Positions 12,343 through 24,710 are shown, counted from the first letter of the stretch. The stretch is DNA of 64,000 bases from Panax quinquefolius (GCA_020205615.1 CM035167.1:34574103-34638102), one strand, 5' to 3'. A program made the numbers and translations. The notes: generated by a model not told the origin, from the letters alone.

Positions 12343-13300
12343 ATTATTACATATGTGAGAACCACATCCCAGATCCAATACCCAAGTAGAAGATTGACTT
12401 TCGAAAAATTAATTTCAATCATAAACAAACCTTGATTAGGATTCAAGCTTCTCCAAGCTTCTTTCGCTTTTGTTCATGAGATAATCCTTGCAGTTCCTCT
12501 TCCGATGACCCCGCTTTTATTGCAATGGAAGCAAATTCCTTTGCTAGTTGGATCAGTTTCTTTTGATCCTTCACTTTCGCCTTTCCCTTAGCCTTCTTGG
12601 ATTTCTTCCTTTCGAGAAGATACCTTGGGCCTCTTCCTTTTCTTGGAAGAATCATCCACCAAGAAGACATGGTTCTTCTTGGATGGGAAGTGACCTTCAA
12701 AGCAGATTTTCAACATGTTAAGTAATTCGTGCAAGTCGACATCCAACTTATTCATGTGAAAATTCACAACAAATTGTGAGAAGGTATGCGGGGAGTGACT
12801 GCAAGACTAAATCTTGACTCAACTCCCCATCCATGACGAACCCAAGTGTCCAAGACGCTCAATCAGATTGATCATCTTTAGGACATGAGTCTCAGGCAAG
12901 AAGTGCCCTCATCATCCGAGATCGGAAGAGCTCCTTAGATATTTCATATCTAGCAGGTCCCTACTTTGCTCACCATACAACTCTCAAGGTGTAGTAGCAT
13001 AGTAGGAGCATCCATGTTTTCATCGCCGACGTCAAGCTCGTTACTCATGGATGCGAGCATGATGCATTGAGCCACAGATGCATCATCTTGCCAATCGCTT
13101 AAAAGTAGCAATCTCTTCCTCAGAGGTCGTCTCTCGCAACTTTTTGCAGTGCAGGCTAATTTAGGACATAAGAAATCTTTTCAAAGAAGTGAGAACAATT
13201 CTCAGATTCCTTAACCAAATCAGGTAGTAGTTGGTCCAGGTCGGTTTGTTAGCATCAAGTATGCTTCGCAGTGAAATTAGTGAATGTGACATTTTCAAAA
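12343..13300 (-). pseudogene. Copia gag with zinc knuckle and protease start, frame-broken
   Basis: A basic, Lys-rich stretch at 12443-12700 precedes remains of a CCHC zinc knuckle near 12490-12540 (CFHCNKSG, then a frame break inside the knuckle, then the rest in another frame). The protease motif follows at 12343-12384 as WVLDLGCGSHICNN; copia elements normally have D-S/T-G at the active site, so the middle residue is changed to Leu here. The gag upstream (12700-13300) is frame-broken and only weakly recognisable. Gag forms the particle that packages the RNA, and the protease cuts the polyprotein. Confidence 0.65.
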
Positions 13301-15236
13301 TTCCGCATGTAAAAAGATAATATTTTAGCAAACATTCATTTATTAATTACCAAAATAAATTAGGTCTTATTTTATATTGGTATCTCCCACTATTTTCTTC
13401 AAACTATATTACCCTCATTTATATAGTTTAAGCAAAATCTAATTAAAGTTTTTGCTATTGAGAATAAGGATCCCATTTCAAATATATATAGCCTTGTGGT
13501 GACACAACAAACTATATATAAATAAATAGGTAGACAACTCCTTGTCAATTACATCAACATGTAACTCCTTATGTTTTGCCTCTTAGATTATTTTGATCAA
13601 GTGGTGACACATCCGAATCAAAATTATCTAAGTTAAGTCCAACCTAGCACTTCCATATATTCAAAAAGAAAAAATATCGCCCTTGTGGTGACACAACAAA
13701 ACAATATTGTTCAATTTTCTTTATAAGCATCAAATGTGATAAATTAACATCTTAAATACTTAATACTTGCCTTGTGGTGACACAACAAACTCATATTAAA
13801 TATTTAATACTCTATTAATTTTATCATGCTAGAAGGCGACGTTCGATATTCTAAATATCTTTGAACGCTTAAGACTTTAATAAAAACTTTGAGGGATTTG
13901 TTATTATTTGTCTCATCTTGTTTAGCGCAGCGTATGCAATATATATATATAAAATACATCATATATATTATTAAACATGCGAAGCATGTTTGCATAATAT
14001 ATAATATATATACTACTAGCATGCACATATAGAATACTATATTCTACCCGGATTGATTATGGACTTTTATTCTAGTTTGGTTCACTAGAGCCACCAAGTG
14101 AACCAAAAGGTCAAAACCTAGGGTGCAAAGAATAAACATTTAAATATAACTATTACATTTAAAACCGGGCTCCATTACAAAACGGGTCTTCAAGCGCCCT
14201 TGATCTTCGGTTCTTCAAAAAAAAAATTCTAACTAATCCTATTACATTAAACTATTTAATTTAAATAGAAACCTTGATCGCTAAATCAAAGGGAAGTACA
14301 TAGAGAGAGATAGAATTTACATCAAGAAGAAAATCGAGAAAAGACGAGGTACGCAGTAATTCCCATTTAATAAAACCCATTCATTCAAACATCCAACTAA
14401 AATAAATCCAATCATATTGGTCAATTGTCCATAATCAATCCCATTTATTATCATACATATCATCATATGTATCAATAAATTAAATCATTCCATATATATA
14501 TGAGTATCATTTAATGGGCAATTTTATGTTGCATGAAATCCAATTTCAAAATTAAAATAAACTCTTTTATTTTAATTATAAAATTATTAAGATTAATATA
14601 TATATATATAACAATTATATATATATATATATATATAATAAAAGTCCTACTTTATTATAATCTTGGGACACGCTTTTACATATACTCTATATCAAAATGA
14701 AAATTTCGATATATATACTTACTGCCACGTAGGTCTTATATATGACCAAAAAAAATAATTTTCTTTCTTTTTTCGTGGGCCCATATATATATATATATAT
14801 ATAATATAATAAAAGTCATTTACTTTATAACAAATAAAATTTGGACCATTTAGCTTGATTTCTATTAATAAAAAAATAATAACAAATGGACCAAAGAAAG
14901 TTAATGCCACGTGGACGGTTGTTTTTTTTGTAAATAAAAAATGATTGCCATGGGTCTCTTTTTTTTTTTTTTTTTTTTATATCAGCCATGCCACGCCAAC
15001 CGACCTCGCATCGGGACTCTTTTAAAAAAAAAAAAATCAGGACCGCTTCTTTTCAAAAAAAATGGTTAACTCTCTTTATGCTTGAATTCTAGATTTCATT
15101 AACGTGGTAGTTATAAATTTTTTTTTTCAATAAAATAATAATTTTATACAACAACTTTTTATGCCCAATAAATTATTTCAAAATTCATACCCATACATAA
15201 ATGGAATCTAAATAATTAATAATTCGCGATAAAGTT
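13300..15236 (-). other. Copia 5' leader, non-coding
   Basis: Between PBS and gag lies ~1.9 kb without a credible gene. It holds AT-rich DNA, microsatellites of TA type (14596-14640, 14785-14806), a T run (14961-14979) and the repeats at 13492-13791. Open frames here are low-complexity. Confidence 0.6.
13492..13791. repeat. Three to four copies of TTGTGGTGACACAACA in the copia leader
   Basis: CCTTGTGGTGACACAACAAA occurs at 13492, 13681 and 13771, with a partial copy (GTGGTGACAC) at 13601. Each contains the inverted pair TTGTG-GTGA-CACAA, able to form a small hairpin. Between copies the sequence is unrelated and AT-rich. Confidence 0.8.
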
Positions 15237-15249
15237 TGGCTCGATACCA
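15237..15249 (-). other. Copia primer binding site (initiator tRNA-Met)
   Basis: On the - strand TGGTATCGAGCCA, one base short of the perfect TGGTATCAGAGCCA complement of the plant initiator tRNA 3' end. It starts one base inside the right LTR, which therefore is the 5' LTR. Confidence 0.8.
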
Positions 15250-15250
15250 T

Positions 15251-17142
15251 CGTTAGGTTTTGTGAAAATCAAAGTAGCAATCAAATTGCAAAAATAGCTA
15301 AGTTTAGATAAAATCGATTTTAAAATTTTTCACAAACCAATTACTCCCGGATCATCCTTTATGCATATTATTAATTAAAGCGAAGAATAAGAAATTATGA
15401 AATCATACCCTTGTAGAAACGAGCTTCCTCGTGCATGCGAGTTCACCTCCCACTTCTCGCGATCTCCCTGAATCTCCGGGTAGATTCCTTCCTTTGATCA
15501 ATGTAAGCCACCCAAGTGTGTGGCCTCTATAGGTGATCCACCAAGGAAGAGGAATTTTCAAAAAGAAGGGATTTGGCTCAAACCCTAGTTTTTCCTATCT
15601 GAATAAGAAAAGGGGTGTACTCTCCAACTCTTGGAATTACGTATATTAGATATCCGATATAAGACTCTCTCTTATAAAGATATTATATAACCCTATTTTA
15701 ATTAAAATAAGGTATTATTTATTTAATTAAACTCTTTTAATTAAATGGGCTCCCTAATCCTATTAGGGATAATTAATTAAACTCCTTTAACTAATTTTCT
15801 TTCCTAATCCAATTAGGAATAAATGAGAGTACTAATATTAAATTAATTCCTAAACCTTTTAGAAATTAAAATAATAATAATTATAATAATATTAATAAGA
15901 CTCCTCTTATTAATTTATATTTAATATTTCTAAAATATTAAATAATAAATATTAAGCTATTTAATTTATTCTATCACCATAGATTAAATTAAATATACTT
16001 AACATATTATTACAATTATGCCATTAACTTCTTAAATAATTATTCTTTCTTTTATGGTGTGACCCTTTAGGTTCTCCATATTAAATAGGTTGTGAATAAA
16101 TCAATTAGAACAATTCTAATCTCATTTAAATAAATAAATTAAACAAATAATTTATTTAAATAAATAATATTTATTCTACAATAGGATAAGCCTCCCTAGC
16201 GATCAACGACTTTCCAGATAATATAGATTTCAACATTAATCATAAAAGAACCTTTGAGTAAATAGTTACCGTGACAATTCAATCCTTCCACCATACAATG
16301 TCCCAATTAAATATAAGACATGGAATTCTTGTCAAGTCTTATTTTATTTAATTATATGTATTTCGATTCCTAAATGAACAACTCCTAATGAATGCAAATT
16401 AGAAACTACTTTCTAATTTCATTCCACCTCGCCAAGGATTCCGGGTTGTCATTTATCGAATCACATAGGACATTTCTCCTTTTACTAGAAGTGGTAGATT
16501 CTTTATTGATCATTCATTATCTTCATATATAACTTATTACACCCAAGCATACCCTTTGATATACTCTAAGAGTCTTAAGGAATAAGTCAAAGTGTAATTC
16601 ATTATATATAAGATACTATGATGATCTCAAGTCTAAGGATCATTTTGTACTACTATCACTACAGAATTCCTATGACGTGTAAGTAAAACTCCATTAGGTA
16701 TTCCTTAGCGAGTCACGCTCAATTGAACTTATTCTCTAATAAGCACCTACATACTTGCTTTAGTGTCTCCACACAAATGATCATGAGATCAATCATCCTC
16801 ATTCAATGAAAGCAAACAACGATGTATCAATCTATCCGGATTCACTAATCCCCTATTTAGTAATCCAATGATTGGGAACTATTTTAGTTTTAAGCTTTCT
16901 AAGAATTTAGATCTCATTAGAATGATCATCATCATTATTCTAAAAGCGTTGCTTAAAACTATGGGTTTATCACATATTATTAAAAGCGCACCATGTAGAT
17001 AATAAATGCCTTTAATAAATAATTCTTTTATTAATAAATAAATAAGATTGATTACACAATATATGCATAAGTATTTATCATCATACATTAATATTCCAAA
17101 AAATAAGGCTTGAAAATCCTTATGCGGAATATAATACTTTCA
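15251..17142 (-). repeat. Copia 5' LTR
   Basis: Pairs with 7444-9302. Its inner end reads CGTTAGG where the other LTR has TGTTAGG, so the terminal TG is altered. Its outer end is TACTTTCA. It has ~30 extra bases near 17075-17125 relative to the other copy. Confidence 0.9.
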
Positions 17143-17937
17143 TAATTTCGGGTTGCCTTTCTTCTTTAATTTTCCTCTTCCTCTTCCTTTTCCTCTTCAT
17201 CAGAACTCTTTCTCTCTCTCTCTCTCTCTCTCAAGTGTTGGAAAATTTTTCATTAACCAACAAATGAATTACGCTCTCCTTTTATAGATTTTCAAGGCTA
17301 GGGGCAAAATAGTCATTTTGCCCCAACGTCCTTACTATTCACACCTCCTTTCTCCACCTCATTACTGTGATTCTCGGAATCCAAATATTTTTGGATATTT
17401 CGTTTTTCCTCTACAGTTTAAACTTTATACATTCTTCGGAACTCCGAAAAACTAAATAATACTTTTTGATGATAAGCATTTTCCTTCACGTTTTCCCCTA
17501 ACGTAGCTAAACGAATGAAAAATACATAAAAATACTTTTTGTTGTTTTTATTTCGTCCGATTTCTGCACGTTTTTTGAGAAAAACTTTTATCGGCTTACT
17601 TAACTTTTCACGGTATATAGTCATCAAATCTTTCGACGGAATGTCATTTTGACATACCTAACTCTCAGAAAGGCTTTGGTTATTCAAACCCTAACCCTTA
17701 GGTTTCGTCGGGAAAATAGTGCCTATTTTATCCTTTTCCCCATAAATATTTTTGTTCCCGAATTTTTTTTATTTTTGTCTTGAAAATTCTTACTCATTTA
17801 ATCTAGCTCGTAGCTAGAATCCTCCCGACTTATAATCATCCTAAGTTCTAGAACGATTAATAAACACATAGCACTGAATAATATTAATAAAAATTTATTT
17901 TAATAATAACTAATTCTTTAAACTTAAATTCAGGACA
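17143..17937 (-). repeat. Gypsy LTR fragment
   Basis: Read on the - strand this begins TGTCCTGAATTT at 17937 and contains a TATA-like stretch (TATAAAAGG, about 17279-17287) followed by AATTCATTTGTTGG. The LTR at 51754 has the same arrangement, TATAAATAG then CATTCATTTGTTGG. A (TC)n run lies at 17209-17232. The 3' part is missing at the copia border 17142. Confidence 0.55.
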
Positions 17938-17949
17938 ATCCGAGTTTAC

Positions 17950-18170
17950 TCGAGTTGTCAGAGATACGCTTTGGAAAGAAATGAAAGTTAAGTCCAAGGT
18001 TTATAGGACCTTTTGAAATATTAAAAAGGGTAGGAGAGGTAGCCTACATGGTAGCATTACCTCCAGACCTAGAACGAATACATAATGTATTTCATTTCTC
18101 TGTGTTACGTCCTGATAAGCCACATTATAAGCACGTGATAGATTATGAATGTAAAAACCCAAAACCCTAA
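17950..18170 (+). pseudogene. Gypsy integrase C-terminus, truncated
   Basis: The frame carries the conserved gypsy integrase/polyprotein end: RFGKK, then KLSPRFIGPFEIL, VGEVAYMVALPP, and VFHFSVLRPDKPHYKHV, ending at TAA 18168-18170. A TGA at 17982-17984 sits where the family normally has Gly (KKGKLSP). All upstream pol is missing. The stop lies 18 bases inside the LTR that starts at 18150, a common overlap in gypsy elements. This fixes the LTR to its right as that element's 3' LTR. Confidence 0.85.
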
Positions 18171-18793
18171 TAAGATTTTGTTAAGTAAAATTTCGTTATA
18201 TCAATAAAATTTCTTCGTTCTGAATGTGTTATGTGATAATATATACTTTGTTTAACAAATTTGATCAAATAAAATTTCACCCGAAAAATTTCGTGCTTGA
18301 CACCTCGTGCTTAAAAAATTTCTTTCAAAAACAAACTTTTCGGTATAATTGTTTTGACAAGTTGCTTTGTCATGCCTACACTAACAAAATGTTTTGTCAT
18401 GCTTATTAGGATTAGTGAGAAATTTAGGTTAGCAAACCTAGATTAATAAACCTTAACCCTAATTTGTAAATCTAACCCTAATTAGCTAATTTAACCCTAA
18501 TTAAATTATCTTAACACTTAATCATAGTTAGTAAACTTTAATTAAGTACTAATAAACATTATCTAACAATCCTAATCATTACAAACAAAACCCTAATCAA
18601 GATTAGTGAGGATTAGGGCAAAATTAACTACTAAACTAACCTAACTAGCTCACAAGTAGGTTAAGAGTCACCAAATCATGTCCCAAGGCTGCACATGAGC
18701 TGATAACAAACCCTTAGCAGTACAAGTAACTTAGCATCAGATATTTAGAGAGACAAGTAGGTGAAAAAGACCAAAAAACCTAAGTTGCTAAAG

Positions 18794-18803
18794 TCTATAA
18801 ATA
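18794..18803 (+). promoter_or_regulatory. TATA box of the LTR at 18150
   Basis: CTATAAATAG, about 645 bases into the LTR and followed by a CA-rich stretch, is the likely start signal for the element's RNA. Confidence 0.55.
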
Positions 18804-19282
18804 GCAACACAACCTCTGGCCAAACCTACGAAATCTCTAAGCTTATACACTCTTATAAACATACCAAATCAAGCCTGGGTGATAGCAGCATCAAATTCAG
18901 TAACTAGAATCGAAAATCAACCATGAAAGGTGCAAACCCCAATTCATAATTAGCTCTTTGATCTTGTGTTATAATTGTTGTTTAGATGTTTAGAAATATG
19001 TTTTATGTTAGAAAGTATGTTAGATTGGTAGAACACATTTTCTTAATATCTAGATGCCTTAATTAAGTGTTTTTAGAAATCTGGAAATTTTGAAAAAACT
19101 AATTCTGACAGCCGAATGTCAGGGCTTGTAGATTCACGTATGTTTATGTTTTGGTCTGTTAAATATATGTTACTTGTAGCCTTTTAGTATGTCTTTAATC
19201 TGGAAAAGAAAGTAGGTTCATTAGAACCATAGATTGCAAGTTATGATTGGTCAAAGTGCGTTGACCGTTTACGAATTTCAGT

Positions 19283-19932
19283 TTTCTGGGTTACCCAGAA
19301 AGCTCAAGAACAGTTCTACTGGCCACTTTAACCAACCTTTTTGATCGCTTATAATTTGTTGTTTTTGTAATGTTTTGTTTTATAATAACACCCTGATATA
19401 TGTAATACATATCTATGATCTTAAATTGCATAAACAACTCATAGGATTACTGGAATTAATGGTCAAAATCCGTTGGCCGAACTTGACCAAGTTTTCTGGG
19501 CTGCCCAGAAAACTGAAGAACACGAAGAACAGCGGTTGGTTGTACTTTGACCTGACTAAATAAAGACCTTAGATTTACGGTTTGTTCAAGTTAGCGTTAT
19601 ATATATGTACCCTGACATATATATTACATGTTACAACAAACACAACACACATCCAATTCACAAAATCAAAAATATTGAAAACCACAAAACTGTTGACCGA
19701 CCATGACCACTGTTTTGGGTTGCCCAGAAACTCAAGAACAGCTCTGACAGTTATTTTGAGCCTCTATAACGTCATGTTATATGTAGGTTAAAGCCTGAAA
19801 TTTGGTTCATGATGTACTATTGTAAGAGTACTATAACATCAATACTTGATTGTATCCAAAAACGAAAACAATTTTTGGATAAACCATGGTCAAACTAGTC
19901 CCTCTAACATGACCAAACGGTTGCCCAGAAAC
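19283..19932 (+). repeat. Four diverged ~210-bp repeats centred on a CTGGG/CCCAG palindrome
   Basis: TTTCTGGGTTACCCAGAAA at 19283, TTTCTGGGCTGCCCAGAAA at 19493, TTTTGGGTTGCCCAGAAA at 19713 and GGTTGCCCAGAAAC at about 19918, each followed by CTCAAGAACA-like sequence and preceded by a GGTCAA/TTGACC pair. Spacing is 204-220 bases. The solo LTR at 32036 has related blocks near 34690-35130. Confidence 0.8.
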
Positions 19933-21283
19933 TCAAAAACACCTACATCGATTCTTTCTGTCACTGAAGGGCTTTAGCGACGAACATAAATTGATTTTTC
20001 TAAAAATAAATTATAAAAATTAGAAATAATTAATAAATAAATATAAATAAATACAAAAACAGGTTTAAAAATTATATTAAATAAATATAATTAATTTCTG
20101 ATATTTTTACATAAATTCAATAAATATTTTATTTTATTTGGATATTATTAATAATTTAATTAATAATAAAGTAATTAGAGTAATTACTTATAAATACTAA
20201 ATAATTATTGAAAAATAATATTAATGATATAAAATCATCATAAATTATTTAAAAATAATAAGCAATGTTTTTATAAAATTTTAAGTAAATGTTAATTACC
20301 TAAAATAGAAATAAATGATTTAAAAATCATTTAAAGGAGAAATAAATATTTTAAAAAATACTTTAAAACTTCTAAAAATTATTATAATGGATATATAAAT
20401 TATCTAAAAATATGATAAAATTTATAAATAAAAATTTAGTTCATATATAAACTTATTTTATTATTCGGTAAAGACATTTAACACCGAAACCTTATCAAAT
20501 CTAACACGATCTTATATAAATGCTATATTTGAGTATTGTTGTCAATACTAACGTGTTAGATTTATATATATGAACATCGTAGGTATTTATTAAACGAATT
20601 GAGTAGCATAACTTGACAGATCTACGCTCAGGAAAGTTTCCTAAACCCTCATTATGTAAGTTCTCTAACCTAAATCTCTTATCAAGCAAGTATCTGAACC
20701 TTATTTCTTTATTTCAAATTTCTTAAACCCTGTTTATTCATTGAACAAGATTTTTATCTTGATATGCTGTTGATTTAATATACTACACCTACAATTGAAT
20801 TACCTCTTGTTGAAAGGTTATTGCTATAACTTCAACATAATTAAGAAATGAATTGTTTATTCATATTAATTGTTAAGCTTAAATTGTTATGTCAAACCAA
20901 ATTGTTTGGTAAGACATCCTATTCTAAAGTTGGGTATCCCATATGGGATCATTCGGTCGATAATATATTGACACTAATTTGGGTGGATTTGAGCACTAGT
21001 AGAATAAGATGCATACTCCAAAGATGTTGAATAGGCTGATCCCCTATCTCATATCTAAACATAAATTTCTAAGTTTGTGTGACTGACAGAAATATAAATC
21101 CATAGTGAAATGGTAACAACTATCAGTCGAAATTTGAATTGTTGTATTTTTTCAAATCATATATTGTTATAAATACAAAACATGTTGAGCATGTCATAGC
21201 TCACCCTTACAAATTATTCCCTTTGCAGTTTTAGATGGTAACCCTGGAACATCTGGAGTAGATAAAGGGAAGCGTCCCTGCTT

Positions 21284-22063
21284 AGATTAGATTATATTCT
21301 TGTCTATTTGAATACCTTGTAAAAAGAAACTCGTTATGAGAATCATGTAATCGAATATTAATATTATGATATATATATATATAACATCTTTTATTTCCGC
21401 AATCTTAATCACCCTAGCTCTTATTGCTATTATGATTATATGGAGGCTTAGTATAAGATTATTTAGTAAAATACACAGAAGCTGGGTAACTGGGTTTTGA
21501 TGAGGTTGCCCTCGATTGATTAGCAAAAATATCAAACGCTTCAGGTTGACTAGCAAGAACTTGCGAAAAGGGCTTGGGGACGGTACCAAGCACCTGAAAT
21601 TTATTATGGGTGGTTTGACTAATTGGGTGAGGAACAACAGTTCCCTTTAACTACTTGACTGGACCGAAAGAACGGCCATGAGCACGAGAAGATGAACCTC
21701 CTAGCACACTCATTTTGCAACAATAGTACCTGTGTTAATGAATTCACGTATGAGAAAATCAAGAACTGAATTGTTACTACCTTTAATATATTCAATATCA
21801 AAATCAAAAATACTAAGGAGAGATTGCCATCTAGTGAATGAATGCTTAGAGGCGACGTTCTCAACGTCTTTTTCAAGAATAAATTTTGCTGATTTGCAAT
21901 CTATTCTAACTAGAAATTTTCTATTGAGAAGATCTCGCTGAAATTTATAAATACATAAAACAAGTGATAAATTCTCTTTTTTAATTGTACTGTAATTTAA
22001 CTGTGTAGGATTCCATGCGCCGGAATGAAATCGGACTAATTATTCTGAGGAAGTGGAAGTTAA
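21284..22063 (-). pseudogene. Pararetrovirus polyprotein C-terminus (RNase H end), frame-broken
   Basis: Downstream of the RNase H start the reading phase changes at least twice. Overlapping pieces (21876-21619 and 21637-21287) preserve short stretches of likely protein. The exact end of viral sequence near 21283 is uncertain by some tens of bases. A (TA)n run lies at 21370-21383. Confidence 0.55.
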
Positions 22064-23246
22064 CTATTGTTTGAGAATGCCACCGAATCCAATGTCAGAG
22101 GCATCAGTTTCAACTATTTTGAATGCTGAATCATTTGAAATGCCAAGGCAAGGCAATACCTTAACATATTTTTTAACTTGTTGGACGACAGAAGTATGAA
22201 TGTCAGTCCATGGAGGTGAATTACTTTGTAAGCGCTGAAAAAGTGGCTTATAAATCTTCCTAAGATCTTGGTAAAACTTGCCAATATAATTGAGCGAGCC
22301 CATGAATCTTTGTAGCTATATTTTTTAGGTAATCTTATCTGGGAATCGGTCGGCGAATTGAATAGCTCTGTCAATTGGCCGCGTGAGTCCATGATAGAGG
22401 AAATCCGAGAAACCTGACTTTAGTCAGAAACAGACTACACTTGGAAGGTGAAAGAACAAGACCATTGGTTTTAACAGTTTTGAAGAACGAATTAAAATGC
22501 TTAAAATGCTCTTCAATAGTCTTGGAGAATACAAGGATGTCGTCAATATAAACAATGATAAAATGACTAAAAGGATTCAAAATATTGTTAAGAATGTTCT
22601 GAAATTCACTGGGTACATTTTTTAGTCCAAATGACTGAATATTCCATTCGTAATGACCGAACTTAGTGGTGAATGATGTTTTATATCTGTCTTTAGGATG
22701 AATGGCCACTTGCTAGAAACCTGACTTGAGGTCGAATTTACTGAAGATAGTGGAGGAGCTTAACCTACTAAGGAGATCTTCCTTATTGATTAAAGGGTAC
22801 CTAATCCACTCTAAGACTTTGTTTAATGGTTTGTAATTGATAACTAGACGAGGAACACCTCTTTCTTTTTCTTCTTCATTGTTAACATAGAAAGCAGGAC
22901 AAGACCATGGGGATTTACTATGTCTAATTAAACCTTTACTAAGGAGATTATTGATTTCCTTTTTGCATAATTCCATTTGTTCATGACTCATTTGAATAGG
23001 TCTAACTTTAGTGGGAATTAAATGTTCTTTAAACTCTTTAGCATACGGTAGTCTAACTACATGCTTCTTCCTATGCCAAAAGGCGTTGGGAGAATCAGAA
23101 CATAAATTATCTTGTAAATAATTTTTTAAATTGGCAATCTGTTCTTGAACTCTTTTACTCTTAAGTTTCTCTTCAACTTGTTTGTATTTAATTTCTTCGT
23201 TTAAAAAGCCTAATTGGGTAACTTTGCAATTTAATAGACTTACCAA
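22064..23246 (-). pseudogene. Pararetrovirus reverse transcriptase and RNase H
   Basis: The piece 23246-22713 carries the start of RT typical of caulimovirids (VRPIQMSHEQMELCKKEI; SPWSCPAFYVNN; RLVINYKPLNK; FSKFDLKSGF). After a TAG at 22713, where the family has Trp, the same phase continues with HPKDRYKTSFTTKFGHYEWN and the catalytic VYIDDILVFS near 22541-22552. A TGA at 22371 and a frame change follow; the connection domain (GSLNYIGKFYQDLRKI) and the RNase H motif ETDASDIGFGGIL are in 22303-22064. It would copy the pregenomic RNA into DNA. The family is unmistakable; the gene is dead. Confidence 0.92.
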
Positions 23247-23285
23247 TTTAAAGATTGATTCTTCTTGAATTAATTTTAAATCTCT

Positions 23286-24689
23286 TTATTTTGGTTTAAT
23301 AAGGAATTTAAATGTTATTTTCTTTCCTAAATGTTCACAGCTTAATCCCTTATTACTGGTAGTGAATGGGTATAATAAGTATATAAATGGTAACCCTAAA
23401 ATGATTTTATCTGTAAGATTGCGAATTAAAACAAATGAAGTTTTAAAGAACATATTATCTTGACAGATATGAACTTTAGGTAATTTATATTTTATTTCCA
23501 TTTGACTACCATTAGCTGAGTTGAGCTTTTCACTAGTCTTTTTATAATACTTAGTGGGGATGAGACCTTCTTGAATACAATTCAGATCTGCACCAGTGTC
23601 AACTAAGGCAGGGAGTTGTATTGAGAAAGTTTTATCGATAACTAAATTAATGGAGATATACCATTTTTGGATGGTGATATCTTTAATTCTTTTAAGAGAA
23701 ATGCCTTGGATAAAAAGATCCGCTTCATCTTTTACTCCTGAAGATTCAGGTAAGTCATTATCTTCTTCACTTGAAGAGGAATCATGAACCTGAAGATCAG
23801 ATTTTTTATCTTCAATTTCTTTTCTTAAATTAACAACGTCTAATATTAAATTAGAAATTTCTCTTTTGAGTTTATTAACTTCTTGATTTAATTCAAGGAG
23901 AGAGACTTCTCTAATTGGGGACTTAAACCTTTCAAGTGTTTTATTAAGACTAAGTGTTTTATTAAGACTAAAAAAAGGTTTTTCTTTGGCTTTAAGAACT
24001 TTATTAGTAATTTTCTTATCTTTTGTTAATAAATCTTTTAACTGTTTTGTGTACTGAATTTTTAAATCTGGATCAGTAATTTTGCTAATTAAATCGATTA
24101 ACAAAGAACTTTCTTCATCTTCTTTAGTGATTACATTTAATCTTTTGCAACAGTTGTTACTGCAATCCTCAGCACAAACTGTGACTTCGTTATCACTATC
24201 TGATTCATCACTACATGTGCTGGTACTCGAAGATTCTGGGATATCAGAAGCTTCTTCGTTACTGTTATTGTTTTCAATTCTTATTAATATTAACAATTGT
24301 TCAGTGTCTTCATTAGAGATATTCAGTTGGGCTAGCTTTTGCTTAACTCTGCACTCACTCTTGTAGTGCCCTTTCTGTCCACAATTATGACAGATAATTT
24401 TACTCTTATAAAATTTCTTTGACTTTTTAGTTGATTTTTTGTGTGTTGATTTAGGTTTCTTATAATAAGAATCTTGATTATTATTTTTATTATTCTTGTC
24501 TTGATTATATCTCTTTTTATGACTTTTATGACTTTTATGTGACTCAACATGTTTATGATTATGTCGGTGCTTTCTTCTAGAGGGAGCAACTGGCGGTAAA
24601 CCATATTGTTCACAGAAGGTGCCTAACTCGTATTTAGCTTTATTTTTATCTTTACTAGCTTTTTTAGCTAATTTAAAGTCAATACACAT
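23286..24689 (-). pseudogene. Pararetrovirus coat-protein zinc knuckle and aspartic protease region
   Basis: An uninterrupted stretch of 467 codons. Its first part is Lys/His-rich and contains the coat-protein zinc knuckle CHNCGQKGHYKSEC (near 24351-24396). An acidic, Ser/Glu-rich spacer and a coiled-coil-like region (ELNQEVNKLKREISNLI) follow. The aspartic protease motif LPALVDTGADLNCI (active site near 23591-23602) with the later ILGLPF loop closes it. It lies in the same phase as the coat region before it and the RT after it, separated by single stops at 24711 and 23286. This is the best preserved part of the virus. Confidence 0.9.
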
Positions 24690-24710
24690 TTTTAATCCTA
24701 TTTTTTGAAT

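Larger units (their letters stand above)
7444..17142 (-). mobile_element. Ty1/copia LTR retrotransposon, both LTRs present
   Basis: Two direct LTRs of ~1.9 kb (7444-9302 and 15251-17142) flank a - strand interior. A tRNA-Met primer site lies next to the right LTR (15237-15249) and a purine tract next to the left LTR (9303-9313). Gene order on the - strand is gag, protease, integrase, reverse transcriptase, RNase H, which defines copia. The flanking pentamers are TAAGT (7439-7443) and TAATT (17143-17147), four of five matching, so they may be a mutated target duplication. The coding region is broken by many frameshifts. The long LTR and leader recall large copia lineages such as Angela, but I cannot assign one. 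Confidence 0.9.
18150..21283 (+). repeat. Gypsy 3' LTR related to family A, 3' end missing
   Basis: Begins TGTAAAAACCC right at the integrase end and shares with the - strand LTR at 32036-39773 a telo-box-rich first part, the palindromic ...CTGGG/CCCAG... region and an AT-rich 3' half. The characteristic last ~250 bases (compare 2030-2281) are absent; pararetrovirus sequence takes over near 21283. No gene. Confidence 0.65.

Noticed and set aside
7439..17147. Confirmed target duplication for the copia element
   Set aside because: TAAGT and TAATT match in only four of five bases and flanks are not parts of one recognisable sequence, so I treat it as possible only.
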